Positions 7,192 through 12,919 of a DNA stretch of 13,069 nucleotides are shown one piece after another (within the stretch, counting starts at the first letter, position 1; every line of letters starts with the position of its first letter). Position numbers and translations under genes: made by a program. The notes below the pieces were generated by a model. The model saw only the letters and a program-made list of their open reading frames with translations, was not told where the DNA came from and made no database searches. Source of the stretch: Calditrichia bacterium (GTDB taxonomy: Bacteria; Calditrichota; Calditrichia; RBG-13-44-9); the NCBI GenBank assembly GCA_026991005.1, contig JALXCH010000493.1:1-13069 (forward strand). Reading direction: 5' to 3'.

Positions 7192-8088
7192 ATGAAAAAA
7201 ATAACGTTTTTAAGTATTGTTTTAATACTCTTTACTTATTGTTCAGACAATTGTGTTAATCCACCAGAAATACCATCAGATATTCCTACTGATGAATCAC
7301 CCGCTTGGTCACCAGATGGTAAATGGATTGCCTACTGGCATTATGACCCCAATGGTACAGATTCTACATTTACAACAGGCCTGTATATTATTGATACTAC
7401 CGGACAAGAAAGAAAACGAGTTATTGAGGGGAATGCATGGAATCCTGATTGGTCTCCGGATGGTAGATATATGGTCTTTAATCATGGAAGAGACATATAC
7501 CAAATTGAGATTAATTCACTTGTTTTGACTCAAATTACAAATGTAGCTTCAGCTTTTTTCCCTAATTACTCCCCTGATGGAACACGAATAGCTTTCGACC
7601 AAACAACAAATTATCCGACAGTTCCTTCTGACTCATCTGGGATTTGGGTCTACTATTTCAAAGATGCAACTAAAATACATTTGGGTTTAGGACGTGATCC
7701 AGATTGGAATTCTTCCGGAGATAAAATCGTGTATGTTGGTCCTCCTGGTATAACGAACACAGAAACTCAAATTTGGAAAGCAGATACTGCAGGCTTGACT
7801 AAAATTCAGCTTACCTCGAATGACTTTGTTACCAATCGTTACCCTGCTTGGTCGCCCGATGGTCTGAAAATCGTCTGGAGTGTTACTGCGCCTGATATTT
7901 ATTACAGTGATATTTGGATAATGAATTCCGATGGAACAGAGCAAAGAAGACTAACCACGGGGGCTTATCCATCCTGGTCACCAGACTCTAAAAAATTGGT
8001 GTTTATGAAGCCATTGCCTGACAAGAGTAAAGGTGTTTTATGGATAATTGATCTCCAAAGCATGCAGATAAAACAATTAACCCATTAG
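7192..8088 (+). CDS. TolB-like six-repeat beta-propeller, probable lipoprotein
   Basis: A 298-residue exported protein. The start is ATG 7192; the ribosome binding site is weak (AGG at 7180-7182). The N terminus MKKITFLSIVLILFTYCSDNC has a signal peptide ending in Cys17; the lipobox (F-T-Y-C) is not canonical, so lipidation is likely but unproven. Six PD40 (TolB-like propeller) repeats of the type aromatic-SPDG-(K/R)-hydrophobic occur, with their leading aromatic residues at about 39, 87, 126, 172, 220 and 262, enough for a complete six-bladed propeller. Such propellers usually bind proteins and have no catalytic role. The next gene, a secreted subtilase, starts only 18 bases downstream in the same predicted cassette, so the propeller may assist or regulate the protease or its secretion; this is inference from position alone. 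Confidence 0.8.
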   Translation: MKKITFLSIVLILFTYCSDNCVNPPEIPSDIPTDESPAWSPDGKWIAYWHYDPNGTDSTFTTGLYIIDTTGQERKRVIEGNAWNPDWSPDGRYMVFNHGRDIYQIEINSLVLTQITNVASAFFPNYSPDGTRIAFDQTTNYPTVPSDSSGIWVYYFKDATKIHLGLGRDPDWNSSGDKIVYVGPPGITNTETQIWKADTAGLTKIQLTSNDFVTNRYPAWSPDGLKIVWSVTAPDIYYSDIWIMNSDGTEQRRLTTGAYPSWSPDSKKLVFMKPLPDKSKGVLWIIDLQSMQIKQLTH

Positions 8089-8106
8089 AAGATAAGGAGA
8101 ATAGCC

Positions 8107-10611
8107 ATGTTACATTTAAAATCGGTGTTCAATATTCTTCTCATCCTGACTGTATTTACCTTCTCTGCTTATTCTCAAAATACCGATAGTCACATCGTTC
8201 CCGGCTTGCTACAGGTTAAATTTAAGAAGTCAAGCTTAAAAACCATTCAAACAGATATTCAACTTGATCAATTTAAAGATACCGAAGTAAAAAGCGTTTT
8301 AAGGAAATGGAATTTCACAGAAGGCAGAAAAATATTTTCTGAATTTAAGGCAGAAGACACGTTGGCGGTTTCTTTGACTGGGGAGCAGGTCAGGCTGAAG
8401 GATTTATCGACCTGGTATGTCATAAAAATTGCTGATACATCAAACCTTGCACTTATTTCGGAACGATTAAAAAAGCTGTCTTCAGTCATTGCGGTAACCC
8501 CGGTTCATAAAGTTTATCCTCTCGATGTATTTCCCAATGATCCCCGTTTTCAACAGGGAAATCAGTGGGGTTTATATAACTATGGAAATCCCGGCGCCGA
8601 TATTCATGCTCCCGCTGCCTGGGAATATAATAAAGGTCGTTCGGATGTGATTGTGGCTGTTGTAGATGGTGGTGTGGATTATAACCATAATGATCTAGAT
8701 CCAGGAGATAGAAGCAGGGTTATCCAGGGGAGAGATACCGGTGATGATGACAACAATCCGATGGATGATGCGCCTGAAGGCGGTAATTCCTGGGGAGCAC
8801 ATGGCACAAAAGTGGCGGGTGTTATTGGAGCTATAACCAATAATAATCAAAAAGTGGCAGGTGTTATGTGGAATTTAAAAATTATGCCCATAAAAGTTGC
8901 CAAAACCGATCCGCCCTGGTGGGGTCCAATTTTTGGATTTTCCAGCGGTCAAGCGTTTGATACGGATATTGCCGAAGGAATTGATTGGGCTAGAACTCAC
9001 GGCGCTAATATTATTAACATGAGTTTTGGTGGTGAAGGTCAGGGATTTTGGGAGAATTTGATTATTGGAAACCCCATTGCGGAAGCCACTTGGAATGCCT
9101 ACCAACAGGGGATTCTTCTAGTTGCGGCTATGGGGAATGATGGCAATAACAATATCATGTATCCGGCAGGTTATGATTGGGTAATGGCAGTTGGAGCCAC
9201 AAATCAGAACGATCAGCGTGTTACTTTACAAAACACGGGTGGTTGGTGGGGCTCTAATTATGGTTCCTGGATTAATCTTGTTGCGCCAGGTATTTATCAC
9301 TATACAACCTATCGGAACCAATCTGACGGATCGTTTAGCGGCACATCTTGTTCAACACCTATGATATCTGGTGTAGCCGGTTTGATTTTGTCAGAGAGTA
9401 GAGACAGGGGTTTAAACCTGACCAATGATGATATCTGGCACTTGATGGAAAAGACTGCAGATGATGTAAATTCTTCCACAAATCCAGGATTTGATCAATA
9501 TATAGGTTATGGCCGTGTCAATGCGGATAGAGCTTTGCAATATTTGCAAGATCCTTATACGGTTAAGCATTCAACATCATATGGGGGTAGTTCCCAACTC
9601 ACCTGGGATGACCATTGGCATACATTTTATAACAACGGTGGGCTTGCCAGTGGCAACTATGTGGTAGAGCAATATAAGATAACTAAAACTGTTAATTTCT
9701 CTACAGCTTATCAAAGCGTACCTTTAGTATGGGCACGTGAAAGAACGACTAATGGTTGGAGCGGTGCTAATCCTAATTATGAACTCCCCTGGGTTAATGT
9801 TAAAAACGTTACTACAACATCTGTTACATTTGAGACTTTTGTTTATTACGTAAAGTATAATATTCTTGGTCAATCAATAAATCAATGGTATCCTGCTTCA
9901 CCTTCCAATGCTAAAATTGATTATACAATTATAGGTATTGAACAGACACCGCCTCCACTTACAGTAAATATAACCGGTCCCACTCATTTAAACTATGGTG
10001 AAGTCGGTGAATTTACTGCCCATCCTTCCGGAGGTAGTGGCACATATATTAATTACAAATGGTGGTCCCGAAATGATGAAGGTGGAATAGAACCTTATAT
10101 TTTAAATAGTGGTATTGTTCCGAATGCACCTCCAGTGGGAGAATGGATCTATATGTCCCAATGGGAAGGACATCAAAGCATAACTATGGGACCTTCTTAT
10201 GACTTTTCCTTAAAATGTGAAGTTACAGATTCGGATAATAATACAGCAACAGATATACATTCAGTAATTGTAGGTGGCCCATCACTATCAAAGGAGCAAC
10301 AAAATGAAAATATTTCAATAATAATGGTTACAACTGAATTGACACTAGCAGAGAATTATCCTAATCCATTTAACCCTACCACCACAATTCGTTTTGGGCT
10401 TCCGGAAGCACAGCATGTATTAATCAATGTTTATTCTATTAAAGGGGAGTTAGTTACCACGTTAATAAACGATTATTTATCCGAAGGTTATCATCAGGTT
10501 ATATGGGATGGAACCAACAGTCAAGGAAGTAAAGTTGGTTCAGGAATTTATATTTATGAAATGCGCACAAAAAATAAACGTTTAATAAAGCGGATGTTAT
10601 TAGTAAAATAA
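8107..10611 (+). CDS. Secreted subtilisin-like serine protease (S8) with C-terminal sorting tag
   Basis: An 834-residue exported endopeptidase. The start is ATG 8107 with AAGGAG at 8094-8099. A signal peptide (about 1-23) is followed by a propeptide-like region to about 140. The S8 catalytic domain (about 150-480) has all expected residues: Asp187 (VVDGGVD), His232 (GAHGTKVAG), oxyanion Asn344 (AAMGNDGN) and Ser414 (GTSCSTPM). Residues about 488-618 have the strand pattern of an H-type-lectin-like domain (FSTAYQSVPLVW, VNVKNVTTTSVTFETF), a tentative call. Residues about 617-722 look like a PKD/Ig domain (NITGPTHLNYGEVGEFTA). The end carries YPNPFNPTT (751-759), VYSIKGELV and GSGIYIYEMRT, the C-terminal tag used for type IX-like secretion in FCB bacteria. 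Four domains plus tag are intact, so the gene appears functional. It is unusually large cargo for a gene cassette and forms an operon with the propeller gene. Confidence 0.9.
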   Translation: MLHLKSVFNILLILTVFTFSAYSQNTDSHIVPGLLQVKFKKSSLKTIQTDIQLDQFKDTEVKSVLRKWNFTEGRKIFSEFKAEDTLAVSLTGEQVRLKDLSTWYVIKIADTSNLALISERLKKLSSVIAVTPVHKVYPLDVFPNDPRFQQGNQWGLYNYGNPGADIHAPAAWEYNKGRSDVIVAVVDGGVDYNHNDLDPGDRSRVIQGRDTGDDDNNPMDDAPEGGNSWGAHGTKVAGVIGAITNNNQKVAGVMWNLKIMPIKVAKTDPPWWGPIFGFSSGQAFDTDIAEGIDWARTHGANIINMSFGGEGQGFWENLIIGNPIAEATWNAYQQGILLVAAMGNDGNNNIMYPAGYDWVMAVGATNQNDQRVTLQNTGGWWGSNYGSWINLVAPGIYHYTTYRNQSDGSFSGTSCSTPMISGVAGLILSESRDRGLNLTNDDIWHLMEKTADDVNSSTNPGFDQYIGYGRVNADRALQYLQDPYTVKHSTSYGGSSQLTWDDHWHTFYNNGGLASGNYVVEQYKITKTVNFSTAYQSVPLVWARERTTNGWSGANPNYELPWVNVKNVTTTSVTFETFVYYVKYNILGQSINQWYPASPSNAKIDYTIIGIEQTPPPLTVNITGPTHLNYGEVGEFTAHPSGGSGTYINYKWWSRNDEGGIEPYILNSGIVPNAPPVGEWIYMSQWEGHQSITMGPSYDFSLKCEVTDSDNNTATDIHSVIVGGPSLSKEQQNENISIIMVTTELTLAENYPNPFNPTTTIRFGLPEAQHVLINVYSIKGELVTTLINDYLSEGYHQVIWDGTNSQGSKVGSGIYIYEMRTKNKRLIKRMLLVK

Positions 10612-10621
10612 TAAAATTATA

Positions 10622-10682
10622 GCCTAACCAATGCATCCACCTGACCCCGCTTACGCGGGGCAGGTGATGCAAAACGTTATTT
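10622..10682 (+). other. attC-2, downstream of subtilase gene
   Basis: R'' is GCCTAAC (10622-10628), R' is GTTATTT (10676-10682). GCAT (10633-10636), C10637 extrahelical, CACCTG (10638-10643), A10644 extrahelical, CCCCGC (10645-10650) pair with GCGGGG (10655-10660), CAGGTG and ATGC (to 10670). This is the same bulge pattern as attC-1. The R'' box is the exact complement of GTTAGGC at 7090-7096, the start of the same cassette. Confidence 0.85.
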
Positions 10683-11074
10683 TTACCCGGCGGAAAAATT
10701 ATTCCTCTTTCAGGCGCCAAAGCGGAAAAACCTTGCTGATTTACCATGAAATATTTAAATTGAATTTGTGCTATTTAGAAAAAATAAATGAATATTTCTC
10801 CTGGCTTTGGCGCCGAGAAAGTTGGTTGGTTTAAATAAAAGCGGTTTTTAATTCTCAAAAAAATGCTGGTGGAAGAATTTCCGCCGGATTCCGTTTCCCG
10901 CCGGTGCGGGACAGGCGCAGCGAAAAATGGGCGCTCGCCTTCATCCGGAGCTCGCGCCGAAAAGAACTTCGCTGCTTACAAAAATAATCCCGTCCTGGCG
11001 GGACTGAACCGGAACCCCCATAAAGATAGGAGTAAACCGGCACATCCCTGTTCCTGTCCGGTTAGTTTTGGACA
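10677..11074 (+). mobile_element. Non-coding cassette, copy 1
   Basis: A 398-base cassette with no supported gene, homologous over its whole length to 12231-12601. Similarity to copy 2 starts at the predicted cut after attC-2 (TTA-TTTTTACCC here, TTA-CTTTTACCC in copy 2) and ends at the next cut, while the flanks differ, so the repeat is the cassette itself. Shared blocks include CAGGCGCCAAAGCGGAAAAA, GAAATATTTAAATTGAA and TTTCCCGCCGGTGCGGGA. GGCGCCAAAGC (10713-10723) and GCTTTGGCGCC (10804-10814) could form an 11-bp stem. A frame of 79 codons at 10863-11102 is open but runs through the attC and has the composition of chance coding. Function unknown: structured RNA, promoter or passive spacer are all possible. 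Confidence 0.7.
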
Positions 11075-11080
11075 TTATAC
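10983..11080 (+). other. attC-3, degenerate and enlarged
   Basis: This is the 3' end of the first non-coding cassette. R'' is AAATAAT (about 10983-10989) and R' is ATTATAC (11074-11080), where A replaces the usual G of GTT. AACCGG (11007-11012 or 11035-11040) can pair with CCGGTT (11058-11063). Compared with attC-6 it has extra bases: a CCCG-TCCTGG-CGGG hairpin near its start and about 23 bases inside the left arm. The conserved loop CGGCACATCCCTGT links it to attC-6. It is identified mainly by that homology. Confidence 0.55.
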
Positions 11081-11106
11081 TAAAAACAATAAATGGGAAT
11101 AAATAA

Positions 11107-11295
11107 GTGAAATTCAGCGAACTTGTGAGACTTCTTGAGAAGAACGTCAAAATTGTAAAGGAAAAAGGCTCAATAAGATACTATGGAAAACCCGGATAGG
11201 ATAAATTAATCCGTATTGACTATTATGGTTCAAAGGAGGTGCCAAAAGGCACATGTCATGCTATACTGAAAGCAGCAGGTATAGAGAAAAAATAA
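11107..11295 (+). pseudogene. hicA: HicA-family toxin gene broken by an in-frame stop
   Basis: Reading from GTG 11107 gives MKFSELVRLLEKNVKIVKEK, GSIRYYGKPG, a TAG stop (11197-11199, codon 31), then DKLIRIDYYGSKEVPKGTCH, AILKAAGIEKK and TAA at 11293-11295. Both halves lie in one frame and together match the short HicA fold (mRNA interferase, double-stranded-RNA-binding-like) over about 62 codons. In relatives known to me codon 31 is often Trp, so TGG to TAG is a likely single-base change. The first half also seems to lack one residue in the usual NGF/NGW turn. The catalytic His of classical HicA (GSH) is Ile here, which also occurs in the YYGK-type subfamily. A functional toxin is unlikely unless the stop is read through or is a sequencing error. 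The partner hicB begins 11 bases downstream. Confidence 0.8.
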
Positions 11296-11306
11296 AGGGG
11301 TATAAA

Positions 11307-11564
11307 ATGATTGATTTAGAATATTCGCTGATTATCGAGGCAACGGAAGAACCTGACTATTTTGGATTCTATTCACCAGATTTAGAAGGTTTTACTGGAA
11401 TAGGACATTCAATAGAAGATTGTATGTATATGGCAAAGTGGGGGATGAAAGAGCATGTAAGGCTATTAAAAGAAAAGGGACTACCCATTCCTCCTCGGAA
11501 CCCGAATCCCAAAGTAATCATTCAGATTGAAGAAAGGAGGAAGAATAAACAGGCAGTTGCATAG
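11307..11564 (+). CDS. hicB: HicB-family antitoxin
   Basis: An 85-residue protein starting at ATG 11307 behind AAGGGG (11295-11300). An in-frame ATG at 11253 lies within the hicA remnant and would have no ribosome binding site. The sequence has the HicB N-domain pattern: a strand YSLIIEAT, a YFGFYSPDLEGF turn, GIGHSIEDCMYMAKWGMKEH helix and a GLPIPPRNPN loop, the order seen in HicB proteins (partially degraded RNase H fold). No C-terminal helix-turn-helix is seen, so it belongs to the short form. HicB normally binds and blocks HicA; here the toxin gene is disrupted, so the antitoxin may be an orphan, possibly still able to neutralise HicA toxins from elsewhere. It is in the 11075-11636 cassette, followed by attC-4. 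Confidence 0.85.
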   Translation: MIDLEYSLIIEATEEPDYFGFYSPDLEGFTGIGHSIEDCMYMAKWGMKEHVRLLKEKGLPIPPRNPNPKVIIQIEERRKNKQAVA

Positions 11565-11582
11565 CTCATGAATATAGAAAGA

Positions 11583-11642
11583 ACATAACAAAGAATTCCA
11601 GCGGACGGCGATACACGCCACCGCTGAATTAAGTCGTTATGC
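11583..11642 (+). other. attC-4, downstream of hicB
   Basis: R'' is ACATAAC (11583-11589) and R' is GTTATGC (11636-11642). AATTC (11594-11598), extrahelical C11599, then AGCGG (11600-11604), extrahelical A11605, and GGCG (11607-11610) pair with CGCC (11616-11619), CCGCT (11621-11625) and GAATT (11626-11630). It has the C-then-A bulge pattern of the other sites but an unrelated stem sequence. Confidence 0.82.
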
Positions 11643-11663
11643 CAAAAGAACAGGAGATTGACT

Positions 11664-11882
11664 ATGACAAAATTACTTGACAAAGCATTTGAAGAGGCAT
11701 CGAAATTACCAGAGTTGGAACAAAACGCTCTTGCACGCTGGTTGATTGATGAAATTATATCTGAAAAAAAATGGGAGAAAGCATTTGCTGAATCAGAAGA
11801 TGTATTAGATAAACTTGCAGATGAGGCTCTGATGGAACATGCAGAAGGTAAGACAAAACCATTGGATGTTAATCAGCTATGA
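11664..11882 (+). CDS. Type II antitoxin of a RelE/ParE-type pair
   Basis: A 72-residue acidic protein. ATG 11664 is preferred over TTG 11658 because AGGAG (11652-11656) is 7 bases before the ATG but only 1 base before the TTG. The sequence, a helix LPELEQNALARWLIDEI, EKKWEKAFAES, then LADEALMEHAEGKTKPLD, is the common short antitoxin found next to RelE-like toxins of the type below. The final ATGA overlaps the start of the toxin gene by four bases, which gives translational coupling. It is in a short cassette bounded by attC-4 and attC-5. The antitoxin is expected to bind and mask the toxin and, as a complex, to repress its own promoter. Confidence 0.82.
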   Translation: MTKLLDKAFEEASKLPELEQNALARWLIDEIISEKKWEKAFAESEDVLDKLADEALMEHAEGKTKPLDVNQL

Positions 11883-12157
11883 TATCCCATACCACAGAAC
11901 AGTTTCGTAAGCTTCTGGCTCAACTACCAAAGGAGATCCAAAAGCAAGCGAAAGAAGCTTACCTCCAGTTTGAAAAAGACCCTTATCACCCAGGCCTTCG
12001 CTTCAAACGAGTTCATTCCAAACGTCCTATCTATGCTGTTCGCATATCAAGAGATTATCGGGCATTGGGTGTCCAGCGAGACAACGAAATAATCTGGTTT
12101 TGGATAGGATCGCATTCAGACTATGACAAGATATTGAAAGAAATAAGGAGTGCATAA
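11879..12157 (+). CDS. RelE/ParE-superfamily toxin
   Basis: A 92-residue basic protein starting at ATG 11879 in an ATGA overlap with its antitoxin gene. The fold pattern is HTTEQFRKLLAQLPKEIQKQAKEAYLQFEKDP (two helices), then strands LRFKRV and YAVRISRDYRALG, and WIGSHSDYDKI (75-86) at the end, as in small RelE-like mRNA interferases that share the FxWIGxHxxYDK ending. Basic and aromatic residues Arg55, Tyr60, Arg61, His79 and Tyr82 are candidate functional residues. The antitoxin-first order is normal. The stop codon overlaps the R'' box of attC-5, so the gene sits at the very end of its cassette. Substrate (ribosome-bound mRNA or gyrase) cannot be decided from sequence. Confidence 0.85.
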   Translation: MISHTTEQFRKLLAQLPKEIQKQAKEAYLQFEKDPYHPGLRFKRVHSKRPIYAVRISRDYRALGVQRDNEIIWFWIGSHSDYDKILKEIRSA

Positions 12158-12236
12158 CAATTGGGTCCACTTGACCGCTAATCCGCTGCGGCCTTCGACC
12201 TAGCTCCATAGCGGCAAGTGATCCTGGACATTACTT
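12152..12236 (+). other. attC-5, downstream of toxin gene
   Basis: R'' is GCATAAC (12152-12158), exact complement of GTTATGC at 11636-11642 at the start of the same cassette. GGGT (12163-12166), extrahelical C12167, CACTTG (12168-12173), extrahelical A12174 and CCGCTA (12175-12180) pair with TAGCGG (12209-12214), CAAGTG (12215-12220) and ATCC (12221-12224, one G-T pair). R' is ATTACTT (12230-12236), with A in place of G. The stem and loop resemble attC-1, with about 12 bases added in the loop. Confidence 0.8.
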
Positions 12237-12601
12237 TTACCCGTCGGAAAAAATTGTTCCATTTTCAGGCGCCAAAGCGGAAAAATCTTGCTGATTTATT
12301 GTGAAATATTTAAATTGAACCTGGGCTTTTAAAAATAATTAAATAAATGAATGTTCCTCCCGGCTTTGGCACCGGGAAGGTTGGTCGGATTAAATAAAAG
12401 CGGTTCTGTTTTCTCCGGAAAGGTGGGTGGAAGAAAATCCGCCGGGTTGCGTTTCCCGCCGGTGCGGGATAGACGCAGCGGAAAATGCGCGTTCGCCAAT
12501 ATCCGAGGCTCGCGCCAAAAAGAATTTCGCTGCTCACAAAAATAACAATACGCTCAACCGGAAGCGGCACATCCCTGTCCCGCTCCGGTTAATTTTTGGC
12601 G
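12231..12601 (+). mobile_element. Non-coding cassette, copy 2
   Basis: A 371-base cassette homologous to 10677-11074, with scattered substitutions and few indels. The same blocks appear in order: TTTTACCCG, CAGGCGCCAAAGCGGAAAAA, GAAATATTTAAATTGAA, TTAAATAAAAGCGGTT, TTTCCCGCCGGTGCGGGA and the attC loop. The left arm GGCGCCAAAGC (12269-12279) is identical but the right arm (12363-12373) has one mismatch, and a local CCCGG/CCGGG pair is gained at 12359-12376. No convincing gene. It is flanked by the two antitoxin-toxin cassettes, as copy 1 is flanked by the subtilase and hicAB cassettes. Confidence 0.7.
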
Positions 12602-12607
12602 TTATGC
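12540..12607 (+). other. attC-6, end of second non-coding cassette
   Basis: R'' is AAATAAC (12540-12546), R' is GTTATGC (12601-12607). AACCGG (12556-12561), extrahelical A12562 and AGCGG (12563-12567) pair with CCGCT (12580-12584) and CCGGTT (12585-12590). C12555 sits just before the stem at the position of the outer bulge in the other sites. This is a clean version of the degenerate attC-3. Confidence 0.82.
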
Positions 12608-12694
12608 ATATAATAAATTTTAAAGTTATATAAATAAGAGAATATTACCAAATTAATAGAATGTAAATTTATTGATATGGAGGTATGATTTATT

Positions 12695-12919
12695 ATGAAA
12701 ACAGATGAATTTATATCAATGGCAGATTCTTTACCAATAGATGTTAGAATTCGATTGATAGATAAACTTCTTAGAAGTTTAAATCCTACCTCAAAAGAAA
12801 TTGATGAATTATGGGCAACAGAAGCGGAAAGAAGAGTGGAAGAAATAAGAAGTGGTAAAGTAAAACCTCTTGCAGGTGAAGAAGTTTTCAAAGAGATAAG
12901 AGAAAAACTACTAAAATGA
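12695..12919 (+). CDS. Putative addiction-module antitoxin (CHP02574-type)
   Basis: A 74-residue acidic protein starting at ATG 12695, with GGAGG at 12679-12683 (11-base spacing). The pattern FISMADSLPIDVRIRLIDKLLRSL, then EIDELWATEAERRVEEIRSGKVKPLAGEEVF is typical of the short addiction-module component family that accompanies ParE/RelE toxins: helix, D-LW-AEAERRV, G-V-P-GEEVF. It ends in an ATGA overlap with the toxin gene. It starts a new cassette after attC-6. The N-terminal helix-rich part probably mediates binding and the C-terminal part neutralises the toxin; this is known for the family rather than shown here. Confidence 0.85.
   Translation: MKTDEFISMADSLPIDVRIRLIDKLLRSLNPTSKEIDELWATEAERRVEEIRSGKVKPLAGEEVFKEIREKLLK

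Noticed and set aside
10863..11102. Open frame with a gap-free counterpart at 12427-12633 in the second non-coding cassette (VSRRCG-KNFAA-type peptide)
   Set aside because: About a quarter or more of the residues differ over about 39 aligned codons, other frames including antisense ones are also open, there is no good ribosome binding site, and both frames run through the attC. Conservation is explained by DNA-level homology.
11253..11306. Longer HicB starting inside the hicA remnant
   Set aside because: There is no ribosome binding site, and the extension has no HicB-like character; ATG 11307 has AAGGGG at a suitable distance.
10677..12601. Repeat pair as an insertion sequence or CRISPR
   Set aside because: No transposase, no terminal inverted repeats or target duplication, and only two long copies without spacer periodicity; the boundaries coincide with attC cuts.
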